Both the position numbers and the translations under genes were made by a program. A stretch of DNA of 58,109 nt from Rhodothermia bacterium (GTDB taxonomy: Bacteria > Bacteroidota > Rhodothermia > Rhodothermales > JAAAOL01), in assembly GCA_030428385.1 (NCBI GenBank), contig JAUIDY010000024.1, positions 1-58,109 of the forward strand, read 5' to 3'. Numbering within the stretch: the first letter of the stretch is position 1; every line of letters begins with the position of its first letter. Positions 50,738-58,109 of the stretch are shown piece by piece. The notes beneath the pieces were generated by a model, which searched no databases, was not told the DNA's origin, and worked only from the letters and a program-made list of their open reading frames with translations.

Positions 50738-53395
50738 CTATCGCACCAACACCATGTGCCCCGCCTCGTGTCGCTGCGCACGAGCCCCGGCAGCCCGAAC
50801 CTGATAGCGATAAATTCCTGAAGACAAAGCGGAAGCATCCAGCCTGATCTGGTGCTGCTGCCCGGCAGCCAACGCACGCGGTGGGACCACCAATACCGCC
50901 CGCCCCAGCAGGTCAAACACCACCACCTGCACCTGCGCGGCTTCCTGGAGGTCAAAAACCACCGTGGTTGCAGGATTAAACGGGTTCGGATAGTTGCCGT
51001 GGAGGGTGAGCATGGCAGGTTGTTCGGGCACGCCTTCTTCAATACGTGTAGGCGCACCGTTGGCAACGAGGGCAGCCGCATGAATCACGTTCTTCGCAGC
51101 CTGACAGCTTGCCTTGCCCCAGAACTCACTGCCTTGGTAGTCGATGTTGGCCCACAGATCGTCGAGGAGGGTCTGCGCCATCGTACGGTAGCGGGTGTCG
51201 CCGGTGAGGTCGTAGGCATAGGCGTAGGTGCCCGCCATCAGCGCCCGCCCGTCCCAGTACACGGTGCCGTCGAGGGTGTTGGTGCCCTGCGGCTGCGGCG
51301 TGCCGCCACCCGGTGCCGGCCAGAAGTTCCAATAGTCCTCCACGCCGGGCTGCTTGCGGGCGTGCTCATCCATAAAATCGGCCAAGGCCACGACAGCCTG
51401 TGTGAGCGCGGGGTCTGGGTTTTCCTGCGCCAGCTTCCATACGGTGTCCGAAAACAGCGCCATCATAAACGTCTGTCCCCCAAACACGCCGCCCTCACCC
51501 ACGTTGCCGACGAGCCCAAAGGCATCTTGGGTATCCAGGATGCGCCCGACGAGCCGCCGTGCATGATCGAGGTAGCGGGTGGCACGGGTGTTTTTGTACG
51601 CCTCCAGCACCGCCGAGCCACGCTGATACGCTTCGCGCAGGGCAACGAAGTCGTTGGCGTAAAACTGCTCGTCTACGATGGCGTCGGCAGCGCGGAGGCC
51701 CACTTCCCGTGCCCGTTCGTCGCCGGTCAGGTAATAATATGCCCACACCCCCTCGCCGTAGTGGTGCTGAAAGTGCCCGATGCCCCGGTGGTTGGTGCCA
51801 TAGGCGGGACTGAAGCCCCGCATCCAGTCGTTGGCGTCGTATGGATTCCAGGCGGCGGTCTCCATCCAGTGGCGCATCATTGGGACCAGCACGTCGGTGT
51901 AGCGCAGGTCACCGGTCTGGGCTAGCATCCGCGCCGCGGTGAGCCCGGCGTCGTAGTAATTGTTGCCCCAGGTGGAAACATCCAGGTCGTTCGCTGCCTC
52001 GAACTGCCCCCGCGGCACATCGCCGAAGTGCAGGTTGCCGTACAGGTCCAGCGCCTCGCGGTTCGCCATGTGGTTGTCCGTCACCTCGTCGAAGTAAGCA
52101 TCCATCGCTGGATAACCCGACGGCCCGGTTTGCAACGCATAAAACGCCTCGCTGGCGACAAACTGTTCGGGGTCGGCATGTGCAAACAGCGGATCAAGCC
52201 CAAACGCCTGCGCCCGCTGCCACGCGGCATCGGCATCTACGGCTGCGTGAAAGTGCAAGAAGACCTCATCGCCCGTGCCCATGCCGGGCCATAAAAAATC
52301 TTCCGCCGGCAGCAGATCGAGCGTCAAGGTGCCATTGCCCGACACCCGCAGGCCCTTGGGGTTTTTCTCCCAGAAGTACCGCTGAGCCACGGTTACACCG
52401 CGCTGTTCGTCCATCACCTGCACCAGCCCGGTAGCGCGCTGGCCCGCGGCCACCTCGGTGCCATCAAGCCGCACGCGGTACTGAAATGGCTGGCTGCGTT
52501 GTGCCCGGTCTTCCTGCACCAGTGCCAGTTCCTGTCCCGGTGTCAGGTCAAACGTTCCGCCCGACGCCAGCCGCGCCGTCACATCATCGCCCAGCGCCAA
52601 CAAAAGCAGCAACCCATACTGGTCGATGCGTTCACCCAGCGCGGCACTTTCCGAATCGCCGAGGGTGGTGACCGATGTGCCGTTGGCATAGCTGTGGCGG
52701 ATTTTCACAAACGGCTGGCCCGCGTACGCATAGATGCGCGTCTCGTACTTGATCAGAAAGTCTGCCCCGTCGTAGTGCCGCCCCGCCACCTTGATCACGG
52801 TGCGCAGAGGTCCGGCTTCCTCCACTTCCACCTGCTCAGGCGGCTGTGCATTGGCCCGATAGGTGCGCCCCGCCTGCACGACAAATGGTGCGTCGGGCAT
52901 GTCAAGGAGCTGCTCATCGGCAGAATACTCCCGGTTGCCATTAGCGTCGAGCCAGATTTGGTCGAACAACGCAAATTGGTTCTTGCTCACCTGAAAACGA
53001 AGCGGCCCCGTCGTGACGGTGATGGCATCTGCGGTTTCGTCTACCTGAAGGGCATCGTTCGGGGGCACGGTCGTCCCGGTTTGCAGCAGATAGGTTTCGC
53101 CGACGCTGGCGTCTACCGTCGCTTGAAAGTCTACCTTCAGCCAGCGCACCGAGCCGTCGTCCCACACCGCCATCGGGCGCGTTTGGGTGGGCACCGACGA
53201 TCCATCGGGGGCACGAACGTCAAGAGGTGTTGCGGGCATCAGCTCGCCGCGGGCAAACGGCACGCCGAAGGTAACGGGCTCATCGGTACGGGCCAAGCCT
53301 GACCGCTCTTGCACATGGACAGGAATTGTTTGGGCGTGGAGCGGTGCCATCGTGGCTAGCAGGAAGCCACCGATCAATATCAAAAAGAAGCGCAT
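50738..53395 (-). CDS. PL26/YetA-like polysaccharide lyase with T9SS tail
   Basis: An 885-residue secreted protein. Signal peptide ends PLHAQ (about 22). The first 350 residues match the RIFT-barrel start of exo-rhamnogalacturonan lyase (PcRGLX/YetA): SGLARTDEPVTFGVPFARGE, MAVWDDGSVRWLKVDFQA. The middle is an alpha/alpha barrel (WGNNYYDAGLTAARMLAQ, AYGTNHRGIGHFQHHYGEGV). The C-terminus is GNYPNPFNPATTVVF plus a T9SS sorting domain. It may cleave rhamnogalacturonan or a related uronate polymer; catalytic residues could not be verified. Second gene of the operon. Confidence 0.85.
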   Translation of the reverse strand: MRFFLILIGGFLLATMAPLHAQTIPVHVQERSGLARTDEPVTFGVPFARGELMPATPLDVRAPDGSSVPTQTRPMAVWDDGSVRWLKVDFQATVDASVGETYLLQTGTTVPPNDALQVDETADAITVTTGPLRFQVSKNQFALFDQIWLDANGNREYSADEQLLDMPDAPFVVQAGRTYRANAQPPEQVEVEEAGPLRTVIKVAGRHYDGADFLIKYETRIYAYAGQPFVKIRHSYANGTSVTTLGDSESAALGERIDQYGLLLLLALGDDVTARLASGGTFDLTPGQELALVQEDRAQRSQPFQYRVRLDGTEVAAGQRATGLVQVMDEQRGVTVAQRYFWEKNPKGLRVSGNGTLTLDLLPAEDFLWPGMGTGDEVFLHFHAAVDADAAWQRAQAFGLDPLFAHADPEQFVASEAFYALQTGPSGYPAMDAYFDEVTDNHMANREALDLYGNLHFGDVPRGQFEAANDLDVSTWGNNYYDAGLTAARMLAQTGDLRYTDVLVPMMRHWMETAAWNPYDANDWMRGFSPAYGTNHRGIGHFQHHYGEGVWAYYYLTGDERAREVGLRAADAIVDEQFYANDFVALREAYQRGSAVLEAYKNTRATRYLDHARRLVGRILDTQDAFGLVGNVGEGGVFGGQTFMMALFSDTVWKLAQENPDPALTQAVVALADFMDEHARKQPGVEDYWNFWPAPGGGTPQPQGTNTLDGTVYWDGRALMAGTYAYAYDLTGDTRYRTMAQTLLDDLWANIDYQGSEFWGKASCQAAKNVIHAAALVANGAPTRIEEGVPEQPAMLTLHGNYPNPFNPATTVVFDLQEAAQVQVVVFDLLGRAVLVVPPRALAAGQQHQIRLDASALSSGIYRYQVRAAGARAQRHEAGHMVLVR

Positions 53396-53449
53396 GAGAA
53401 TAGCGAAATAAGAAATGCTTGCAGAAAGAAGTGGCGGACAAAGCGCAGG

Positions 53450-53995
53450 TTAATTCCCGACGATGACGCTCCAGTCTTTGCCCATCACGTACGATGTGCC
53501 GCCGCTGCTGCCTGCCCCGATGCCGGTGTTGTTGGAGCGGTAGAACGTGTTTCCGCCTGCGCCTTGCGCCTGCGCCAGTTGCAACAGGTTAACAAGCGCC
53601 GGACCGCCTTCGTAGCCGACGTTGGCGTAGCCGTCCATCCAGTAACGCCCCGGCACCACCGCACCGACGAGTTGCTGCAATGCCATTACGTCGTAGCTAT
53701 GCAGTTGGCGTCCGTTAACAAACACGCCTGTGGTGCCGCACGAGGCATCGGCGGGCAGGGTGGCGTCCACCGGCAAGCCGGGCACCAGAAAACCCACGGT
53801 GGGGCCACAAGCAAAACCCCACGCGCCCGAGTGGGCATCGTACCAGTAGGCCCCGTCTTGCACCTGCACGCCGTGCTGGCGAAGCGTCTGGATCGTTTCG
53901 GAAGTGAGCCGCTGGCCGTTGACCTGCACATTCGACTGGGCCATCGCCGAAGTAACCCACAGAAGCAGAGCGAGATAAAGAAGTGCTGTTCGCAT
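53450..53995 (-). CDS. Small exported protein with a duplicated VNG...YWxD...GGP motif
   Basis: A 181-residue exported protein (signal ends AMAQ, about 20). Two similar halves follow: VNGQRLTSETIQTL with AYWYDAHSGAWGFACGP, and VNGRQLHSYDVMAL with RYWMDGYANVGYEGGPA. The tail is Gly/Ser-rich (NNTGIGAGSSGGTSYVMG). No characterised family is recognised, though similar small secreted proteins exist in Acidobacteria and myxobacteria. First gene of the operon, divergent from the second sigma factor. Confidence 0.75.
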   Translation of the reverse strand: MRTALLYLALLLWVTSAMAQSNVQVNGQRLTSETIQTLRQHGVQVQDGAYWYDAHSGAWGFACGPTVGFLVPGLPVDATLPADASCGTTGVFVNGRQLHSYDVMALQQLVGAVVPGRYWMDGYANVGYEGGPALVNLLQLAQAQGAGGNTFYRSNNTGIGAGSSGGTSYVMGKDWSVIVGN

Positions 53996-54219
53996 GACAA
54001 AAACCTGATTTTGAATCTACAGAACGCCCGAAGAAGTGCAGCGGGCAAGAAAGGAAGGGCACTGCCATCGGTGTGGCGGCCCTACATTCATAAAAGCCAA
54101 CGTTTCCCCGAAAAGGGCTCACGCCTTTTAATTTTTGCTGGCAGGTGGGTGTGCCGTTTTCGTTATTGTACACGCATCCTGTTGTGCCCCTTGCCCCGAT
54201 CCATTCTCCGATCAGCGCC

Positions 54220-54804
54220 ATGCCTCAGGACCCTGACATCACCCAACTGCTCGAACAAGCTGCTAACGGCAATGAATCTGCCCTAACCAGCCTGCTGCCC
54301 GTGGTTTATGACGAGATGCGGCGGCTCGCACACCGCCAACTCCAGGGCGAGCGCCGCGACCATACGCTCAACACCACGGCGCTCGTCCATGAGGCGTACC
54401 TCAAGCTGGTGAAGCTGGAACGCATCCGCTGGCAGAACCGGGCGCAGTTCTTCGCGCTGGCGGCGCAGGCCATGCGGCGCGTGCTGGTCGACTATGCTGT
54501 GAAGCGCAAGGCCCTGAAACGCGGCGGCGGGCAGGCCCATGTTTCGCTCGAAGACGCCACCGTGCTTTCCGAGCAGCAAGCCGAATCCATCCTCGCCCTC
54601 AACGAAGCGCTGGAGCGCCTCAAAGCCATCAGCGAGCGCCAGCATCAGGTCGTCGAATACCGCTTTTTTGCGGGCCTCAGCATTGAAGAAACTGCCGACA
54701 TGCTTGATATCTCCATCGCCACCGTCAAGCGCGACTGGGCTGTGGCCCGCGCCTGGCTGAACCGCGAACTCCAGCACGAGCCGGTGCTTTTGAACCCGGA
54801 ATGA
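54220..54804 (+). CDS. ECF RNA polymerase sigma factor (second)
   Basis: A 194-residue ECF sigma of the same group as the one at 28428. Region 2: ITQLLEQAANGNESALTSLL; region 4: EETADMLDISIATVKRDWAVARAWLNREL. ALVHEAYLKL and QAMRRVLVDYAVKRKALKRGG are conserved. The ATG at 54220 is used, as the longer frame adds a non-conserved stretch. Unlike the first pair it is separated from its kinase by 212 bp containing inverted repeats. Confidence 0.92.
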   Translation: MPQDPDITQLLEQAANGNESALTSLLPVVYDEMRRLAHRQLQGERRDHTLNTTALVHEAYLKLVKLERIRWQNRAQFFALAAQAMRRVLVDYAVKRKALKRGGGQAHVSLEDATVLSEQQAESILALNEALERLKAISERQHQVVEYRFFAGLSIEETADMLDISIATVKRDWAVARAWLNRELQHEPVLLNPE

Positions 54805-54851
54805 GCCGGTTGAACCAGCGTTGCGGCTTGTGTTGAGGGAGAGCGGTTGGA

Positions 54852-55004
54852 AGTATGGGGGTGTGGGAGAAAGGGAGTGTGGGAGAGGGATTTGACGAAA
54901 CGGGGAATCTTCGATGCGTTGGCGCTTCCTTTTTTTTGATTCTACCAGACACCCCTTCATCTCTCCAAACCATAGTTACTCCCATACTCAACACCCCCCA
55001 TACT
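54852..55004 (+). repeat. Inverted G-rich/C-rich repeats between sigma and kinase genes
   Basis: AGTATGGGGGTGT at 54852-54864 pairs with ACACCCCCCATACT at 54991-55004 (one bulge) around a 126-nt loop. The G-rich side also repeats as GTGTGGGAGA / GTGTGGGAGAGG. The right arm ends 12 nt before the kinase ATG, so a hairpin would place the start codon at its base. Confidence 0.5.
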
Positions 55005-55016
55005 CCCAAACCAACC

Positions 55017-57692
55017 ATGACCGCATCCGACTGGGAACACATCCAAGACCTGTTCGCCGAGGCGCTGGAACGCCCCGCCGACGAGCGGGCGGCGTTTCTG
55101 GATGCGGCGTGTGCCGAAGCCCCAGCGCTGCGGGCCGAGGTGGAGTCGCTGTTGCAGGCCGCCGATGCCGAGGGCCCCTTCGACGCGCTGGCGAACGACT
55201 TGGGGGCGCTCTCTACCCATGTCCACGCCGACCCCGATGCCAACCGCCGCATCGGGCCGTATCAGTTGGTAGAGCGGATCGGCGAGGGTGGCATGGGCAC
55301 CGTCTACCGCGCCACCCGCGCCGACGGGCAGTTCGAGCAGCAGGTGGCGCTCAAGCTCATCCATCGCCATGCGGGCACGCCCGAGCGCCAGCGCCGCTTC
55401 CTCACCGAGCGGCAGATCCTCGCCCGGCTGCACCATCCACACATCGCCCAGTTGCACGATGGCGGCGTTACCAACGATGGCGCGCCGTACTTCGCGATGG
55501 AATATGTGGAGGGCCAGCCCATCGACGCCTACTGCGACACCGGGCGGCTACCCATCGAAGACCGGCTGGCGCTGTTTATGCAGGTCTGCGAAGCTGTGCA
55601 ATACGCCCACCGCAACCTCGTCGTTCACCGCGACCTCAAGCCCGGCAATATTTTGGTGACGCAACAGGGACGGGTGAAGCTGCTCGACTTTGGCATTGCG
55701 AAGCTGATGGACGATGACGCCGACGCGGCTACCCAAACGACGATGCCGATGACGCCCGCCTATGCCAGCCCCGAGCAGATGGGCGGCGGGACGATTACGA
55801 CGGCGAGTGATGTGTATCAACTCGGCGTGGTGCTGTATGAACTGTTAACCGGGCAACGCCCCTACGACGTGCGCCACCTTAGCCCCAGCGAAGCCGAACG
55901 CGTCATCCGCGAGCGGGAGCCTGCCCGTCCCAGCACCGCCATCACCCGCACCGATCCCACTTCCACCGACATCACCCGCACACCCGAAGCCATCAGCGCG
56001 GCCCGTTCCACGCATCCGGCGGCCCTGCAACGCCACCTCGCGGGCGACCTCGACGTGATGGTGCTGCGGGCGCTGCACAAAGAACCCGAACGCCGCTATG
56101 CCTCTGCCGAGGCCTTCCTCGACGACATCAAACGCTACCTCGCCGGGCTCCCCGTCACCGCCCGCCCTGACACGTTTTCGTACCGGGCCGCCAAGTTTAT
56201 ACGTCGCCACCGCCTCGGCGTCACCGCTGCCGGGCTGGTGGTGATGGCGTTGCTGGTGGGATTGGGCGGCACGCTGTGGCAGGCCCAGAAGGCCGCGCAA
56301 GAACGCGACGAAGCAGAACGGGCCATGACGCGCTCCGACCACATGGCGACGTTTCTGCTGAGCCTCTTCGAGAGTGCTGACCCGCTGCGTGCCCACGCCG
56401 ACTCCATCACCGCCCGCGAGATCCTCGACGCCGGGGCCACCCGCATCGAACAAGAACTCGCCGACCAGCCCGATGTGCAGGCCGCATTGTGGGACGCCAT
56501 CGCGTTGGTGAACCAGAACCTCGCCCGCTACGACGAAGCCCTGACGCTCACCGAGCGGGCCTATGAGACCCGCGTGGCGCTTTACGGAGCGGAACACCCC
56601 GACGTCGCCACCAGCCTGATGCGCCTCGCCGAGTGGCACATCCAGCAGGGCAACTACGACACCGCCGACTCGCTTCTCCGCCCGGCACTCGCCCTGCAAC
56701 GCCGCCTGCTGGGCAACGACCATCCCGACGTGGCGACGACGCTCGACAACCTCGGCGATGTGGTGCTGGAAACCGGTAGCATCGAAGATGCCGAGCCCCT
56801 GTACCGCGACGCCCTCGCCATCCGCCGCGATGCCCTCGGCGACAGCGCCCCGGAAGTCGCTACCAGCCTGAACAGCGTGGCGACGGTGCTGTATATGCAA
56901 AACAAGCTAAACGACGCCGAGCCGCTTTTCCGCGAAGCCCTTGCCATCCGCCAGCAGGCCCTTGGCCCAGAGCATCTGGATGTAGCGTCGAGCTTCAACA
57001 ACCTCGCGATTGTGCTGGATGCGCTGGGCAAACAGGACGAAGCCGAACCGTTTTACCGCCGCGCCTTGGCGATGCGCCAGGAACGCCTCGGCGACATGCA
57101 CCCGTTTGTGGCAACGAACCTGAACAACCTCGCCTACCTGCTCTACGCGCAGGGCAAATACGACGAGGCCGAACCGCTGTACCGGCAGGCCCTCGCCATC
57201 AACCGCAAGGCGTTCGGCAACGAACACCCCGACGTAGCCATCCGCCTGAACAACCTCGCCCGACTGTTGCAGGAGAAAGGGCAGTACGACGAAGCCATCG
57301 CGATGCACCGCGAAGCCCTCGCCATCCGCCGCGCCGTCTTCGACGATCCGCATCCGCACATCGCGCACACGCTGCACAACCTCGCGGGCGTATACCACGA
57401 ATTGCAATACTGGAATCAGGCGCTACCGCTCTACCGCGAAGCCCTCGCCATCCGCCAGCAGGTGTTGCCTGCGACGCACCCCCTGATCGCGTCTACGCAA
57501 AGCAGCCTCGGCGACTGCCTGCGCAGGACCGGTCAGCTTGAAGAAGCGGAAACACTGCTCCTTGGTGCCCTCGCCATTGTGGAAGCCGCGCCGGAGGGCC
57601 AGGAACGTCTGCTCGGCAATACCCGCGCCCGTCTTGCCGACCTATACGAGGCGTGGGAGCAACCCGACAAGGCGGAGACGTATCGGGAATAG
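55017..57692 (+). CDS. Ser/Thr protein kinase with TM helix and TPR domain (second)
   Basis: An 891-residue membrane kinase, paralogue of 28991. Gly loop GEGGMG (89-94), Lys113, HRDLKPGN (Asp206), DFG (224-226), SPE in place of APE (about 251-253), one membrane helix at 401-421 and about ten 42-residue TPRs (ATSLNSVATVLYMQNKLNDA, ATNLNNLAYLLYAQGKYDEA). The ATG at 55017 gives an N-terminus that aligns with the first kinase. The frame is open 54 codons further up, to an ATG at 54855. Complete catalytic residues. Confidence 0.94.
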   Translation: MTASDWEHIQDLFAEALERPADERAAFLDAACAEAPALRAEVESLLQAADAEGPFDALANDLGALSTHVHADPDANRRIGPYQLVERIGEGGMGTVYRATRADGQFEQQVALKLIHRHAGTPERQRRFLTERQILARLHHPHIAQLHDGGVTNDGAPYFAMEYVEGQPIDAYCDTGRLPIEDRLALFMQVCEAVQYAHRNLVVHRDLKPGNILVTQQGRVKLLDFGIAKLMDDDADAATQTTMPMTPAYASPEQMGGGTITTASDVYQLGVVLYELLTGQRPYDVRHLSPSEAERVIREREPARPSTAITRTDPTSTDITRTPEAISAARSTHPAALQRHLAGDLDVMVLRALHKEPERRYASAEAFLDDIKRYLAGLPVTARPDTFSYRAAKFIRRHRLGVTAAGLVVMALLVGLGGTLWQAQKAAQERDEAERAMTRSDHMATFLLSLFESADPLRAHADSITAREILDAGATRIEQELADQPDVQAALWDAIALVNQNLARYDEALTLTERAYETRVALYGAEHPDVATSLMRLAEWHIQQGNYDTADSLLRPALALQRRLLGNDHPDVATTLDNLGDVVLETGSIEDAEPLYRDALAIRRDALGDSAPEVATSLNSVATVLYMQNKLNDAEPLFREALAIRQQALGPEHLDVASSFNNLAIVLDALGKQDEAEPFYRRALAMRQERLGDMHPFVATNLNNLAYLLYAQGKYDEAEPLYRQALAINRKAFGNEHPDVAIRLNNLARLLQEKGQYDEAIAMHREALAIRRAVFDDPHPHIAHTLHNLAGVYHELQYWNQALPLYREALAIRQQVLPATHPLIASTQSSLGDCLRRTGQLEEAETLLLGALAIVEAAPEGQERLLGNTRARLADLYEAWEQPDKAETYRE

Positions 57693-57738
57693 GACGGGGA
57701 CGACTGGAATAACCGGAGGGGGTTGGTGTTGCCTAAAA

Positions 57739-57786
57739 CGTGGGTGCCGGTCTGGGGCAACCACGGGGGGTTGCCCCTACGTTTTT
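57739..57786. repeat. REP hairpin next to the RAYT gene
   Basis: GGGGCAACC (57754-57762) pairs perfectly with GGTTGCCCC (57769-57777) around ACGGGG. Outer AAAACGT (57736-57742) and ACGTTTTT (57779-57786) extend it. Type '(G)GGGCAACC...GGTTGCCCC(TACG)' REPs are widespread and are mobilised by REP-associated transposases. Confidence 0.8.
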
Positions 57787-57816
57787 GTTTGGGGCCGTAT
57801 TATTTCCGATGCCGCG

Positions 57817-58109
57817 TTATTTGCGATACAGTTTGTCGTGTTCCCAACGGGCGGGGTTATTGTGGATGTAGGCGCGGATACGTTCCCATTCGCTGTCGTT
57901 GCGGATGATGCGTTCCCAATAATTCCGTTGCCACAATTTGCCACCAAACGGCAACCACCCGTCGTTTTTGACCCCGCGTATGTAGCGCGTGGTCGTCATG
58001 TTTTTAAACCGATGCACCACATCCGATAACGACAGCGGCGGCGTGCGTTCCAACATCAGCGGCGTGCGTTCCAACATCAGCGGCGTGCGTTCCAACATCG
58101 GCGGCGTGC
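57817..58109 (-). CDS. REP-associated tyrosine transposase (RAYT, Y1_Tnp), C-terminal part
   Basis: The visible part starts in the repeats TPPMLERTPLMLERTP and continues LSLSDVVHRFKNMTTTRYIR, LWQRNYWERIIRNDSEWER and AYIHNNPARWEHDK, which is the C-terminal core of the Y1_Tnp family. The HUH and catalytic Tyr part lies outside the window. The open frame reaches the right edge. A 21-bp minisatellite, encoding MLERTPL units, lies inside the gene. It is next to a REP hairpin, as is usual for RAYTs. Confidence 0.85.
   Translation of the reverse strand, partial: TPPMLERTPLMLERTPLMLERTPPLSLSDVVHRFKNMTTTRYIRGVKNDGWLPFGGKLWQRNYWERIIRNDSEWERIRAYIHNNPARWEHDKLYRK
58035..58109. repeat. 21-bp tandem repeat (minisatellite) inside the RAYT gene
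   Basis: The unit AGCGGCGTGCGTTCCAACAT plus C occurs at least three times head-to-tail and continues to the window edge. The 21-bp period preserves the reading frame and adds MLERTPL repeats. Confidence 0.85.

Noticed and set aside
50671-51081. N-terminal extension of the lipoprotein at 49117
   Set aside because: It overlaps the end of the PL26-like gene and has no signal or domain; the signal peptide starts at 50670.
58035-58109. CRISPR-like array
   Set aside because: Units are contiguous and identical with no spacers, and lie in frame inside a transposase gene, so it is a minisatellite.

Overview
The window (about 60% GC) looks like a chromosome piece from a Rhodothermota/Bacteroidota-type bacterium. 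Several large secreted proteins end in a YPNPFNP linker plus a short Ig-like C-terminal tail, the type IX secretion (T9SS) sorting signal. There are two pairs of an ECF sigma factor with a Ser/Thr kinase carrying TPR repeats, many SBBP and TolB-type propellers, DUF1080 and ChbG/YdjC proteins, and most starts lack a Shine-Dalgarno sequence, all usual for that group. No rRNA, tRNA or CRISPR was seen.

Layout. (1) 1-6303, minus strand: a tight operon of nucleotidyltransferase, sulfotransferase, ABC exporter, HPr-kinase-like protein and two GT2 glycosyltransferases, the last cut by the window edge. It looks like a tailoring-and-export locus for a polysaccharide or a modified peptide. An A8 slippery tract at the nucleotidyltransferase/sulfotransferase junction is placed so that a -1 shift would fuse the two proteins. 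(2) 6568-9327: two-domain M16 zinc peptidase with its own terminator. (3) 9.4-14.8 kb: a loose accessory stretch of small same-strand orphan genes plus a CrtI/retinol-saturase-like flavoprotein of different style, ending in a 1.1-kb gene-free stretch with large palindromes. (4) 14.8-21 kb: NTF2-like lipoprotein, S15 peptidase, VOC protein, YdeI-like protein, RhlE-type helicase and a small membrane protein. (5) 21.1-31.8 kb: tricorn-like protease, lipoprotein, SBBP/TolB propeller protein with T9SS tail, then the divergent ECF sigma/kinase-TPR pair. A bipartite 30-bp element, TTTCCGGTTT-N10-TTGCGTRARG, sits 37-43 nt before the start codon of three minus-strand genes here. (6) 31.8-43 kb, mostly minus strand: Tat-exported TIM-barrel isomerase-like protein, ChbG/YdjC deacetylase-like protein, HigBA toxin-antitoxin, a Gluconate_2-dh3/GMC oxidoreductase/DUF6940-like operon, a CadC-like wHTH-TM-propeller regulator with a ParB-like partner, and a DUF1080 protein. 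(7) 43-54 kb, minus strand: six co-directional genes for secreted proteins, including three paralogous Cys-rich lipoproteins with cadherin/DUF11-like repeats, an SBBP propeller with T9SS tail, a PL26/YetA-like lyase with T9SS tail and a small duplicated-motif protein. (8) 54.2-57.7 kb: a second, divergent ECF sigma and kinase-TPR pair. (9) Right edge: a REP hairpin and the C-terminal part of a REP-associated tyrosine transposase containing a 21-bp minisatellite.

Both sigma/kinase pairs lie head-to-head with blocks of secreted-protein genes, so the simplest reading is envelope-stress or surface-substrate signalling that controls surface and secreted proteins. Besides the RAYT-linked REP there are at least three other interspersed palindromic repeat families.
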